DNA of 64,000 bases from Zizania palustris (lineage: Eukaryota > Streptophyta > Magnoliopsida > Poales > Poaceae), in assembly GCA_019279435.1 (NCBI GenBank), contig JAAALK010000289.1, forward strand, positions 50,099,164-50,163,163, in the 5' to 3' direction. Under the pieces are notes generated by a model. It did no database searches. It saw nothing but the letters and a program-made list of their open reading frames with translations, and was not told where the DNA came from. Below are positions 42,876-55,607 of this stretch, one piece after another; within the stretch, counting starts at the first letter, position 1, and each line of letters begins with the position of its first letter. Position numbers and translations under genes: made by a program.

Positions 42876-43201
42876 GGGGTGTTTGGTTCCATAGACTAAA
42901 ATTTAGTCTATGTCACATCGGGTGTTTGGACATCGATTTGAAGTACTAAACGTAAACTAATTATAAAAATAATTGCAGAATCGGAGGATAATTCGCGAGA
43001 CGAATTTATTAAGCCTAATTAATCCATAATCAGCAAATGTTTACTGTAGCACCACATTGTCAAATCATGTCGTAATTAGACTCATTAGATTCGTCTCGTG
43101 AATAATCCACCGATTATAGATGGGTTTTATAAGCAGTCTACATTTAATGCTCCAAAATAATTTCTAAACATTCGATGTGACAGAGACTAAAATTTAGTCC
43201 T
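42876..43201. mobile_element. MITE of the GGTGTTTGGTTCC type
   Basis: The left end GGGGTGTTTGGTTCC is followed by GACTAAAATTTAGTC, and GACTAAAATTTAGTCC recurs at the right end. The interior has the paired words AATTCGCGAGACGAAT and ATTCGTCTCGTGAATAAT. The right terminus appears trimmed. Confidence 0.7.
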
Positions 43202-43288
43202 GGTCTTTACCGGATTCATCTATGGATCAATGAATCTAGACATATATGACCCAGATTTTTTGATCTATAGATGAATTTGGAAAAGACC
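43202..43288. repeat. 87-bp foldback sequence
   Basis: Arms 43202-43230 and 43260-43288 are near-perfect inverted repeats of 29 bases around a 29-base centre. It abuts the MITE on its left. Confidence 0.7.
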
Positions 43289-43315
43289 GGAATGGCTTGT
43301 CTTTTGGAATGGAGG

Positions 43316-44049
43316 TGTTGACACCCAAATTTGGCATTAATGGTTAAAATTATCAAAATATCAAGTTTTGGTAATTTGGACCAAAAATATGCCTTCCCCG
43401 ACACAGGCCGGTCCAACCGGCCATGGTAGGCCGGTCCGACCGGCCATGTAGGCCCGTCAGATCGGCCCAAGTATAGGTTTAGAGATAGAGTTTGATTCTA
43501 GGCTGTTTTTATCTATAAACAAATCCTAACCACTTTTGGCCAAATCCGACTCAGTTTAGGAGTCGGGGAACATGAGACCATCCCCTATAAATAAAGGGGT
43601 GAGACCGATTCAAGAGAACCCCCGCTTTCATATCAACACAAAGCCCTCGCTTTGAATCATTCTTTTACCTTTCAATCTACTTCCTTGCTCTAGGATTAGC
43701 TAAGTAACGTCCATCTTCGTGGGTTTGCGCTGAAAACCCTCCGTTCATCGCATCGAAATCACGGTAACCCTTGTTGATTCACTCGTGAATCTCCCGTTTA
43801 ATCCACGAAATGAATTTTTATCATTTTATCGGTTTTCTCCTACTACCCTTGGAAGTTCGGCGTCTAGGCCGAATTGCACTTGATCTCTTACTGTTTTGCA
43901 GGGGAAACATCTTCAAAGTCATCGCCAAGAAGTTTGGGGTGATTGTTATTCATCTTCAAGGTCACCGGAGCCCTTAGGCGATTAGACCGGAGCCTGTCAG
44001 TCCGACCGACAGGGCTTCATCGGTTTGACCGGATGTTGCTGTGACGAGC
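43316..44049 (+). mobile_element. Gypsy-type LTR fragment
   Basis: It starts TGTTGACACCC and has a TATAAATA box near 43586. GGCCGGTCC-type words repeat tandemly at 43407-43468. It does not end in a recognisable CA plus duplication but runs into sequence similar to the Copia family LTR near 44050, so the right boundary is uncertain. Confidence 0.5.
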
Positions 44050-46025
44050 CATCAGGGGTAAAGTAGTCTATTCACAGGGCTGAATAGTGCCTATAAATAG
44101 TGGAGGCTGGCTAGAAAATAGTAACACTTTGAGCAGCTATTTTAGAACTCCTGTGCTAGCCGCCATTCCCTTGTATTCAGTCTGTGAGTTCATTTTGTGT
44201 TCCCTGTTCAAGCAATGAAACTTTGATTCTGTTTTCATTTACTGCTTGAACTTGTATGCTTGTTTTGCACTGCAAGTTTTGATTTCTTTCTGCTCCACTT
44301 CTTCCTGGTTCTAGTTTGTGCACTTGGGTGTTTTTGGAGAAGTGTGTGAGTGATCTGTGCTTGTGAAGTGTGTGTTCTCAGTGTGTGTTTGCTCTGTGTA
44401 AACTGGAGGCTAGTCCTCTCTGATTACTAGTGAAGCACTGTTCTTGGCTTAAATCGAAGTCCGTTTCTTCCCTTGTCGAAGTCCTTAGCGCAGTGTGCTA
44501 TGTGTGAGTCCTATTCTTCAAAATATGAAGCCTGGTACTAGTTGCTAGTGTAGAGTATTTGATCGAAGTCTTCAAAGGGAAATTGTCTCTTGCGAAGGGT
44601 GAATTGTGAAGTCTGCTGATGAGGACATCACTAGCTCGGATATAACCATGCTTATACTTTACAATAAACAACCCAAGGTTCATTCATTCTATATTAGATT
44701 TACATTTTATATATTTGAGCTAAGGATGCTACACCATGAGCTAGCTTTGTGATGAGGACATCACTAGCTCGGATATAACCATGCTTATACTTTACAATAA
44801 ACAACCCAAGGTTCATTCATTCTATATTAGATTTACATTTTATATATTTGAGCTAAGGATGCTACACCATGAGCTAGCTTTGTTTTCAATTACAAAAATT
44901 CTTTCATGGATTAAGCGACACGTTAAGAGCACATCAAGAACATGGAACATCATGGAAGTTGATTGGGGACCAAGTCAAGGCCATCCAATCCCCCCATCAA
45001 GTTTGGGACATTACTTTTGTTCCAAGAGAAAATAGAAATAAAGTTCTACACGATTGAGAAGAAGACTCGGATTCGGACCGCAGGGACAGCACCGAATTCA
45101 AATGTGTATAACGTTTAAATGGAAACTCCGATTTGGATGATCTTGGACTTTTTGGAAAGCTTGATACGTCCTCTTTCCAATGGATCCAGCCACATATCCA
45201 GATTCCATCGGAGGAGATCGCAATCACCAAATCAATGCGTGTTCCTTTTTTAGGCCGAACCAATTAAGCACGGAATTTCCATTTTGTAGTCAATCTGTTT
45301 TGGAAATAATTAGTCATTTCCATATGTAATAAGTTTTCCAAACATTGGGAACGTCCCTAGGGCTATAAATAACCCTAGAGACTTCAGTTGTAAGGCGGGT
45401 TTTAATTAGATAAAAGTTTAGCCAATGCTACTTGTCCGTGTAAACCCGTGATCGGTTAGATCGTCGGTTTCACGTTTCAGAACCCCAACTATCCATGTGC
45501 ATCTTTCATATCCAGCAATTCTAGTTGCTCCTTTATCTTGTTCTTGCTTGTTCTTCGATTGCTTGCAGGAACAAGGTTGATCACCGATAAGATCAACAAC
45601 CCTTGGAGTTGGTGTATCGATCGCTAAGGCGCAACACGAACGTCTCGTACGGTTGTAGTCGGGTCGTCAACGTCGTCTCCTTTCAATCGAAGTTATCTCC
45701 TCATCTCTATCAACTCACCGAAAGATCGGGCCATCCAATTCCATTCCCCATCATCTGCTCGAAGGCACCCAGTGTGCGGAGCATGCACTGACTTTGCAGG
45801 GTTGAGTTTTTGGTGTTGTGGGTGGAGCGAAGTCTTCTTGACTTCGAACTTTTGCTCCTTGTGAAGCCTGGTTTCGGAGCTGTGAAATACCTCCGAACCA
45901 GAACTTCGAAGGGTGTGTTCAAAGCCTGTTCCGCAGGAGACAGAACTAACACAAAAGGCTATTTTTAGCGTGAAATTATAAAAGCTCCCATTCACCCCCC
46001 TCTAGTCGTCATTTTCGGTCCAACA
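44050..46025 (+). repeat. 5' LTR of element 3 (partial, interrupted)
   Basis: GGGGTAAAGTAGTC, CTATAAATAG and the CAAGC..GAAAC leader align with element 1 LTR positions ~262 onward, with clear divergence. The LTR resumes at 45759 after the solo-LTR insertion and ends GGTCCAACA at 46025. Confidence 0.75.
44617..45753 (+). mobile_element. Solo LTR (1137 bp) with a 133-bp tandem duplication at its 5' end
   Basis: TGATGAGGAC...CCCCATCA is flanked by the perfect 5-bp duplication TCTGC (44612-44616, 45754-45758). It has a TATA box at 45364-45371. The first 133 bases are repeated (44617-44749 and 44750-44882). No internal region or second LTR is present, so it is a solo LTR left by LTR-LTR recombination. 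Confidence 0.85.
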
Positions 46026-46089
46026 ATTAGTATCAGAGCGGGTTAAGATCACTAGTTGACCTTAACCGGTTTTGTGATCTGTTGGCGAC

Positions 46090-46821
46090 ATGGACAAAGT
46101 TAGTAAAATACATATGTTCGATGGGACGGACTTTGCATATTAGAAGGTGTGCATGGAGGCTTACTTGCTAAGCCAAGGAAATGCAATTTGGGAGATTGTG
46201 GACTCACAATACTCCATCCCTAAAATTCGCACCTCTGAAACAGAAAAGGATCAGTATAATGCTAACTCCAAGGCTAGAAATATAATTTTCATTGGTTTGA
46301 GTCGTAGTGAGTTTGATAGGGTGCAGCACCTTAGGATAGCTAGGGAGATTTGGACTACACTCACTATTTTTCATGAGGGCTCTACTCAGATTAAGGCTAG
46401 GCGCCAAAGCACGTACAATCAACAGTATCAGTTGTTTGTGCAGGCTCCTGGTGAATCTATAGATGCCATGTTTTCTCGCTTTGATGTGATAGTGAGTAAC
46501 TTGCGGTCCAATGGGATGCTTGCTTATAATGATCATGAGAGGGCTATCAAGCTTCTCTATGCTCTTGATCGTAGCATATGGGAAGTGAAGATATCTAGCA
46601 TTGAGGAGTCCGCAGGTTATGACACATTGACCTGTGATGAGCTCTTTAGCAAGATGAAGTCCACAGAGATTGCCAAGGCATCTCTTGCAGTGCACAGAAA
46701 CTCTATGCCACAATCATTGGCACTAGTTTCTAGCACTAGCCATAGCACCACTACAGAACCAAGCACATCTGGCACTTGTGTTCTTGCAGGAGGTTTTGCT
46801 TTATCTTCCTTGGACTCGGTC
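46090..46821 (+). pseudogene. Gag of element 3, N-terminal part
   Basis: Aligns with element 1 Gag from its first codon, but codon 18 (Trp in elements 1 and 2) is TAG at 46141-46143. It is interrupted at 46822 by the 3.4-kb LTR. Confidence 0.85.
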
Positions 46822-49800
46822 TGTAACATCCCGAATTTAAAAATAGAGTAAAAATAAGGGGATTTTTTTTGAAATAAAGAGGAATTATGTTATTGAAGAA
46901 AAGGATAAAAGAACCCAAATAAAGCAAAACAGGGAGAAATAACTCAAATTTAAAGCTGGAAAATTTATGATGGAATCTATAAGCCAGGAAATATTTTTAG
47001 GAATTTTTACAAAATTTTAGCAACAGTGCTTCAATCCTTAAACAAATAATGGATTTACTAGAATTATTTTAAATGAAAAATACAATTAAAATCTTAGTGG
47101 GCCTCAACCTCCAAATCACCCTCAGCCCGGCCTAGTCCATTCACTCGGCCACTGACAGGTGGGGCCTCCCTGCCGGTGCCGCATCCCTTCCTCTCTCTCC
47201 CGCCCGCGCCCGGTCGGCCCCGCTTGTCAGTTGCACACGCACGCGTCTCACCCACTGCCCTCCTTGGCCCGCCTGCCGGCGCGTTCGCCCTCGCGCCCGC
47301 CCACTGACATGTGGGGGCCCCCCACATGTCAGGTCCTTCGTCTCCGATGGAAGGGGATCGCCCCTTCAAATCCCGACGACCCCTTCCCTAAATCCGCCGC
47401 CGGCCGCCCGGATTCGCCGATTTGGACGCAGGATGACCTTCCCCGATCACCGGCGATCTCCTTCCCCCCAAATTTGACGCGGGTCCATTCCTTTGGAAGC
47501 CGATCTGTGCATTTGGAAGCTCGCCGGCACCGAGATGGAATTCCCTCGGGTATCCTCCTTTTGCCCTGCCATAATCGCGTCGCCGACGACCCTATAAGAA
47601 CCCCGACCTCCACCGCATCACCGGCCGACCGAAATCGCCTTAGCCCTCGCACTCTAGAGCACTGCCACCCATTTTTTCCCCTTCCCCCTGTTTCGTCTCC
47701 AGCAGGCCCTCACCGATGCCTCGAGCAGCCACCGCCCTCGTCGTCGCCACCGCCAGGACCGCCGTCGCCTCTTCTACCCCGGCCCCACCTCCGTTGGGCT
47801 TAATCACCGCCAGAACTCATCGTCGCTGTTGAACCCGAGGAGCCCGCCGCCCCCTTCTCGCCACCGATCACCTTCGGTCGTCGTTCACCGCCATCTCCGG
47901 TACCATAGTGCTCCTCTTTCTCCCCTGGTTTGGTTTTAGCTAGCAACACCGCCGGTAGCCCTCACAGTCGTCGGGGATTGCTCGCTGTCGCGCCGCCGGA
48001 GTCGGGGATGAAGGCCTCAGCCTCCCCCGTGTCACACGCGTGCCGAACGCGCCCTCGGTCGTTCGATCCGTGATGGATGGCTAGGATTATAACCCACGCG
48101 GGTTTAATCTAGGTCGTCCATCTGGTCAAACCGGTACCGAGCCCTCACAGTCATCGATCGTCACTTAAACACCCCGCCTTACATCAGTCCATTCGATTTG
48201 GATCCGGCGGTCCAGATCGGGTCGGACCACGCGCACAGTGCGTGGGTCTATGGTGGGCCTAGCTCACCGTGGACCCAAGCCTGTTTCTGTTTAAATAAAA
48301 TTTCAGAAAATTGTTTAAACTTTAAAAAATCATAACTTGCTCAATTTAACTCTAAATTTGACCATTCAAATTTTGGAAAAATCGTCTTTTTATTCTCTCC
48401 AAATTTATGCAATAAAAATAGTATGTTTATTTTTCACAATGTATTCTTATTAAATAATAAAGTAAAACCCCTTTAGGATTAAATTCCTATTTCATTAAAT
48501 AATTCAGAAGAACCCTTGAAAATTTATATATTGATTTCAGAGGACATAATAACCTCATTTCACTATTTTTAAGCAATAAAAACAGTAGGGTTGTGTTGTA
48601 CATTTTAATTCACCTTTAAATGGGAAAATAAAACCCCCCTTAGGGTAAATACTTATTTCAATATATAAAATTCAGAAACCCCATAAAAATTAATCTTAAA
48701 TATTTAGGCAATAATTTCAGAGGATTTAAGGCTTTATTTCCTTTATTTAATCCAACAAAAACATGTATGCTTGTATTGGTGATTTTTGGATTGTTTTATT
48801 GAATGTCGTGTTTTCTTTTCGTATCGGAAGACTACGGCGCCGTCGAAGATCCGGAGTCTTACCCCGAGTTTCCACCTTATCCATTCATGGATCAAGGCAA
48901 GTCACAACCCCCATTTTGATCATAATTGAGCCCATGTTTTATTTAAATATCGCTAAAACACATAGGATATATTTGCATTAGTCTAATCTCAAGCCCTAAA
49001 TTATATTTATTAGATCACTGTCCTTGTGTGTCAACCCAAGCCATGCTTATTGAGCCTAAACTCCTTGTCACTCTTATAATATTATATTAGCTAGTGTCCA
49101 ATGTACCGACACAACTGCTATAGGATAAAAGAACGAATCGTAGATAGTTGGATTTTACTATATGATTTCCCCGTTATTCTCGTCTATGGATTCTGTTGGA
49201 GTTTGGCTATGTTATAAGTATGGTGGGTTCCGGGTGCATGCTAGGGCATTGGTTGGTCGCACCTGGGGCACTATAAGGACCAGTCTGCGGGATTTGTTGC
49301 AAAACAAACTTGTATTAACCACAAGTCTAGTGGGTAAGTCCTAACTGGAGGTATGGATTGTACCAACTTGAAGCACCATAGTGGAGGGGGTAAGGGGTAA
49401 CCTGTGGGTGAATTGCACCGACGAGGCTCAAGGGGGTATGGTGTTGGCCCGAAGTGACTGGGGCACCATATGAAACCTATAAGAGGGTGTTGTCAAATTG
49501 GTGTGTTCCATGCTGAAGGTTTTGGTACGAATTTCTCATGACAGGAGTCATTTAACACACTACGATGTGAAGGAAACAAGTGCCTTGTGGGTATAATAGT
49601 ACACCTATGATCAGAGTTTAAATCTTTTCGAAAAGCCATGCCCACGGTCAAAGGCGGGTTGTGTGACTTCTCGCAGTTAGTTTACTTTTGCTTGAATGTT
49701 GGTGTTATTCATGGCATGTAAGGACTGTCGAGTGAGGGTGGGATGACTGTACCCCTCGAGTTAGAAGATGATGCATTACACATGTTTAATTTTCTGTACT

Positions 49801-50195
49801 AATAACCTACTCATATTAACTGCTTTACAAATATGCTTTTCTGCAAAAGTAGCCACTACCTTCCTTGTTATTACCTTGCATTATAATTGCATTCAGTGGC
49901 TTGCTGAGTACGATTGTACTCACCCCGTTGACTTACACCACCAGAGGTGATCTATTACGAGGAGGGTGATGGTCTGGAGTAGCGACCCAGTTAAGGCATG
50001 AGACTGGAAGGAGGCATTCATCTAGGAAATTTGTTTTATTAGTTTCTCTTTGTTTTAACTCTTTTTGTAATAATATGGTCTACGAACCATGATTGATTGG
50101 CGTATTGTACGCGGTCGTGTGATGAACTTCTTGTATTTATTGATTTTCTATGGAATTTCAATAAATTCCCGGTTTTATTAAATCGGGGTGTTACA
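46822..50195 (+). mobile_element. Long solo LTR A (3374 bp), probable Tekay/Del-type chromovirus
   Basis: TGTAACATCCCGA...TCGGGGTGTTACA is flanked by CGGTC (46817-46821) and CAGTC (50196-50200), a 5-bp duplication with one change. It matches LTR B (59444-62820) in length and layout: GC-rich 5' third, AT-rich middle, a CACC-GGGGCACTATAAGGACC-type block, then a GAGTAC/GTACTC hairpin (49906-49921). The lineage is inferred from size and ends only. Frames inside it are not genes. Confidence 0.75.
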
Positions 50196-51892
50196 CAGTC
50201 ACTAAGGAGCAGGTGGATACTCTGGATGATGAAGATCTTGCTCTCATTGCTAGAAGGTTCACCCGTTTTCACCATGAGAGACGAGATCAGAGGAGAAGTG
50301 GCTTTAGTGGTTGTTTTGAGTGTGGCGACACTTCTTACATCAAGGCCAGATGTCCTAAACTCAAGAAGAGAGATGAGAGTGAGCGTCCCAAATACCACAA
50401 AAAGGAGAGGAAACCCTTTGTGAAGGGCAAGCGCGGCAAGGTGGCTAAGAGGGTAGCCAAAGCCGCTTCCACAGCATTTGTTGCTGCTCTAAGCGACATC
50501 GACACTTCCTCAACTGAGGAGTCGAGCTCTGATGATGAGGAGGAGTCCCCAAGGAAGGAGGAGAAGAAGGACAAGAAGGGACAAGATTTCACCGGCCTTT
50601 GCTTCATAGACGACAGCGATCACAGCGGCGATGAGCTTGACTCATCTGAGGTAGCACTATCCTATGACCAGCTTTCAATTAAATTAGATGAACTGAATGA
50701 AGTAGTTCTTGGTTAGGATAGGTTGCTTGTGCAAGCCGCTAGAGATACAAAAGACCTTAGACTTAGGCTAGAATCTGTTTCTACTGATTATGTCATGCTT
50801 AAGTCTAGGTTTAATGATGCTGAATGTGAATCTTGCACTGTTGTCATGGGTGAGCTTGCTCAGTTGCGTTCTATGCATGCTCAAACTCTTTCTAAGCTTG
50901 AGACTGCACAGAAGCAGCTTTTGATGGTTGATTCTAGTCTTCATGGTATAAATGATTGCATGAACTGCCCCTTATTGCGTGAGAGCATAAATTTGCGTGA
51001 TAAGCATGTTCAAGATTTAGAAGCTAGATTGGAGAGAGTTGGTAGTTCTAAGGATGTGCAACCTGTGTGTGACACTTGCATAACCCTTAAGGACCAACTA
51101 GGCACTGTTAGAGAGCGACCTGAAAATCTCATGACTGAAAATGAATACCTTCTTTCTGTGGTTAACAAATGCACTGAGGAAAAGGGTAGGATGGACTTGC
51201 TCTTGGCCAAGACCAAGATGTGTGCTGATAGAGCAGAGTTAGCTCTAGGATTGGGTTTTAAGAGGATTCCTTCAGACAGTGAAACCAAAACTGTTTTTAC
51301 CTCACCCACTACCTTAGATAAAGAAAGAGCCCTGTTAGGCACTCCATCAACCAAAACGCCTACCAAAATTAAAAAGACTCCTCCTGCCAAGAAAATTCCT
51401 CTCAAGAAAACCACTCAGCAGAAGCCGAAGGAACTTGTGAGAATTGCTCCTATGACCCATGAGAGTGCCCCTAGGAGAGTCTTTCATTGTTCCTACTGTC
51501 AGCGGGCGGGCCATCTGGTTGGGTTCTGTTTCCGTCGCATCAAGGATGAGCAACGCTCTCTAGGTATGCATGAGTCTGAGTTTTACTCACATCCTGTTTT
51601 CGAGGCTCCTCATACTTCCTGAAGAGGTTTTGCTCCTCGAGGTGTTCACCATGTTCCACATGGTGGTAGACCCCGTGTGAGTAGCTTTGTACCTCGATAG
51701 GTTAGGAGACCTCATCATGCATTTGGGTCACAGCATGTAGGTAGACCTCACACTTTGCATCATTTTGATTATCTTGTGCGTAGACAGTCTATTTTTACTG
51801 TGTCTACTACTCGTATCACTCAGTGCTGGATGCCTCGTCATGTTTTCACTCACCCTAGCACTAAGCGATCAAGATCTTCTTATCATGTGTAG
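50196..51892 (+). pseudogene. Gag of element 3, remainder up to the conserved UAG
   Basis: It resumes at the codon where LTR A entered. The first zinc knuckle (CFECGDTSYIKARC) and second knuckle (CSYCQRAGHLVGFC) are still readable. Stops at 50714-50716 and 51620-51622, a 36-nt in-frame deletion near 51560, and further stops show decay. The family UAG persists at 51890-51892. Confidence 0.85.
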
Positions 51893-52318
51893 GCGCCAGA
51901 TCGAGGCTTGGAGGGCACGTGGATCATGGACTTCGGTTGTTCACGCCATATGACCAGAGATGCAGCATGGTTCTCCAATCTCACCACAACCAAGCAAAAG
52001 GAACATATCACCTTCGGCAACAATAAAAGGAGTAGAGTGAAAGGTAAAGGTGTGGTAAGAATCAACTCAAATTTCACTTTCAAAGATGTTGCTTTGGTTA
52101 AAAATTTGGGATACAACTTGCTTTCTATATCTCAATTACTTGATGAGGGCTTCGAAATGCGATTCCATCGCGATACTTCGCAAGTACTCAATTTTGATGG
52201 TGTTGTGGTCTGTAAGATTTTTAGAGTTGGGAGAGTTTTTGGAGCTGATTTTTTTGAGTCATCTGGTTCTTCTCATTGTCTTGTTGCACACTCGACTTCT
52301 GAGGCATAGGAGACTAGG
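51893..52318 (+). pseudogene. Pol of element 3, protease segment
   Basis: Protease active-site region reads MDFGCSRHMT, with Ser of DSG changed to Phe. An 11-nt deletion near 52300 shifts the frame before the solo LTR at 52319. Confidence 0.82.
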
Positions 52319-53132
52319 TGTTGTAGCAATTGTGTTAGCTATAGCACATGTTTTGTATGTGTGTATATGATGTGTAGAATGAACCTCGATGGGTTCTCTC
52401 AGAGGGAGAGAAGGGTTTATACTGGTTCGGGCCTCCCCTAGGGGATAATAGCCCTACGTCCAGTTTGTGGTGGATTTGGCATGGTATGCCTTGGTGTGGA
52501 GAAAAGAACTCCAGGGTCTCATGGCCTCTTGGAGGGTGTGCCCCCTGTTACAAGGGCTTGGCCCTGCTTTTATAGGCACGCAGGCCAAAGGAAAAGACCG
52601 GGATGCCCTCTATGAGCCCTAGGCTCATAGGGGCAGAGAGGGAAAAAGAGCTAGCTATGGTACAAAAGTGCTTTACAGCATTACAGACGTGTCAGGCAAT
52701 GTCACATCTTGACTAGCTAGACGACAAGCTATGGACAGAGGGGCCCCTGGTACGACTTCTACACTGCAGCAGGGCGCAAATATCTTCTGGGTTCGGAGCA
52801 GGGACGGAGCTCTGAATGGGGCTCCGAACCAGGGCTCTGAACTAGGGCTCCGAACCGGGGCCTCCGAACTGGGGCCTTCCAAACTGGGGCCTCCGAACCA
52901 GGGCCTCCGAACTGGGGGCCTCCGAATCGGGGCCTCCGAACTGGGGCCTCGCTCCGGAGGGCTTCGGCCGGGTCTGGGGGCTTCGCCCCAGCAGTCTCCG
53001 GAATGAACCTTAATACTTGGAAACAGCTTCTTCAGGAGGAAACAGGCTTCGACAGTGTTGGGCTCCGGGCCAAAGGCTGTCGGAGGCTGCCGTCATTTGG
53101 CCCCTGTTCAGGGGAAATATATTCCCCCAACA
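52319..53132 (+). mobile_element. Solo LTR (814 bp) with an internal minisatellite
   Basis: TGTTGTAGCAA...CCCCCAACA is flanked by the perfect 5-bp duplication CTAGG (52314-52318, 53133-53137). Bases 52800-52960 are tandem ~15-18-bp units of the GGCCTCCGAACTGG type. It has no internal domain. Confidence 0.85.
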
Positions 53133-55607
53133 CTAGGACATATGAGCTTTGAGTTGCTTGCTCGTCTCAGTGCCCTAGGTCTGATCCGAGGATTGCCCAA
53201 GCTCAAGTTTGAGAAGAATTTAGTTTGCGCTCCTAGTCGACATGGAAAAATGATTGCCGCTTCGCACTCGCCAGTCACCACGGTGATGACTTAACAACCC
53301 GAAGAACTTCTCCACATGGACATTGTAGGTCCTTTTCAGGTTAGTTCTTTAGGCGGCAAGTGGTATGTGTTAGTCATTGTCGACGATTTCTCTCGCTACT
53401 TTTGGGTCTTCTTTCTTGCCAGCAAGGATGAAGTGTTTTCACACTTTCGGAGCTTGGCTTTGAGACTTTTCACTGAACTCCCTAGTGCATCTAAATTCAT
53501 TCGAAGTGATAATGGCACTGAGTTCAAGAACAGTCTCTTTGTTGATTTTTGCATGGAGCATGGCATAGAACATCAATTCTCTGCTCCGTGGGTTCCTCAA
53601 CAAAACGGTGTTGTTGAGAGGAAAAATCGCACTTTGGTTGAGATGGCTAGGACGATGCTCCATGAGCACAAGACTTCTAGGAAATTTTGGGCTGAGGCCA
53701 TGAACACTGCATGTTACATCTCAAACTGAATCTTCTTGCGCTCAATTTTGAATTTGACATCTTATGAGCTGCGTTTTGGGAGACAACCCAAAGTTATTCA
53801 TCTTTGAGTTTTTGGCTGTCATTGCATTATCCTAAAACGTGGAAATTTGGACAAATTTGAATTTCGCTCTTCTGACGGGATCTTTTTTGGTTACACTACA
53901 CATGGTCATTCTTATCGTGTTTACAATTTGGAAACTAACACTGTCATTGAGTCATGTGATGTGACTTTTGATGAATTAACTCCCTCTATTAGTTCTACTT
54001 TTGAACAGGCAAATGAACACGACATGGAGCAGACCATCTTCGAAGACGAAGATCCTGGAGATTTCGAGGATGATCTCCTACTACACTCGTTATCAACCCC
54101 CGAAGCCGACCCCGCTTCGACCACTTCGGCACAAGGTCCCGGAGCAACTACCTCAACTTCGGTCATCTTGGACTACTCCAACACACAAGTTGAGGGGAGA
54201 CTGCATGCCGCCGCGAGGCTCCACACCATGTTCAAAGGATACACCCTCCCGAGCAGATCATTGGTGAGCTTGATCAAAGGGAAACACGTTCTCATGCTCA
54301 TTTCATTGATTCCGCTTTTGTTGCTTCTTTTGAGCCCTTGGATGTTAGTCATGCACTTTCTGATTCTAGTTGGATCAATGCCATGCATGAAGAACTTGAA
54401 AATTTTGAGAGAAACAAAGTCTGGACATTAGTTGATCCTCCACCAAATGTTCGTTTTATTGAAACAAAATGGATTTTCAAAAACAAACAAGGGGAGGATG
54501 AGACTGTAGTTAGAAACAAGGATAGACTTGTAGCTCAGGGTTATTCTCAATTAGAAGGGATTGATTTTACTGAGACTTTCACACCTTTTGCGCGTCTAGA
54601 GGCCATTAGGATTTTGCTTTCCTTTGCGACATCCCGGGGATTCAAACTCTATCAAATGGATGTCAAAAGTGCATTTCTTAATGGCTTCATAGGCGAAGAT
54701 GTTTATGTAAAACAACCCCCTAGTTTTGAAAACCCAAATACCCGCATAAAATCCTTAAACTTCATAAAGGCTCTTTATGGACTCAAGCAGGCCCCTCGGG
54801 CTTTGTATGATAGACTTAAGTCTTTTCTGCTTGAGCGGGGGTATTTGATGGGATCTGTTGATAAAACCTTGTTTACTCTCAAGCATGGCAAAGATTTTCT
54901 CCTAGTCCAGATTTATGTGGATGATATCATCTTTGGTGACTCTTCTCATGCTTTGGTTGCCGAGTTTCCAGATACTATGAGCAGGGAGTTCGAAATGTCC
55001 ATGATGGGTGAACTGACATTTTTCTTTGGTTTGCAAATCAAGCAAAGCAAACAAGGTACATTCGTCAACCAGACAAAGTACACCAAGGACCTGCTCAAGA
55101 AGTTCGATATGTCCGATGCGAAGCCCCTCGCTACTCCAATGGCTACATCTGTAGCATTGGATCCTGACGAGGAAGACGCATAATACCAAAGTACATTCGT
55201 CAACCAGACAAAGTACACCAAGGACCCGCAAACAGTCTAGTGTTGCACAATCGACGGCTGAGGCCGAATATGTTTTTGCAGCTAGCTGTTGCTCTTAGAT
55301 TTTGTGGATGGTTTCCACTTTGCGGGATTTTGGGTTAGATTATAAGAGTGTTTCACTTTTCTATGACAACACTAGTGCTATTTGTATTTCAAACAACCCT
55401 GTTCAGCATTCCAGAACCAAACACATTTATGTGCGATATCATTTTCTCAGAGATCACAATGAGAAGAGTGATATTGAACTTCAATATGTTGATACCCAAC
55501 ACCAGCTAGCTGATATTTTCACTAAACCCCTCGATGCTTCACGGTTTTCCTACTTGCGTGGGGAACTTGATATTTGTCACCCTTACGACATTCTGCGAGG
55601 GGGAGCA
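53133..55607 (+). pseudogene. Pol of element 3, integrase to RNase H, broken
   Basis: Integrase (SDNGTEF, VERKNRT) and RT (QMDVKSAFLNG, YVDD) are recognisable, but stops occur at 53292-53294, near 53727 and near 53805. About 320 bp of the RT/RNase H junction is missing at ~55181-55230, replaced by a 36-bp copy of upstream sequence. The end reads into GCGAGGGGGAGC without the usual stop. Confidence 0.85.

Noticed and set aside
47159..47803. GC-rich ORFs inside LTR A (and similar ones at 59720-60527 in LTR B)
   Set aside because: Pro/Ser/Arg-rich translations without domains, not conserved in frame between the two LTRs; compositional artefacts of the GC-rich LTR third.
46822..50195. Long TGTAACA terminal inverted ends suggesting a DNA transposon
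   Set aside because: The 5-bp duplications, TG...CA ends and internal layout fit an LTR better; no transposase and no superfamily-typical duplication length.
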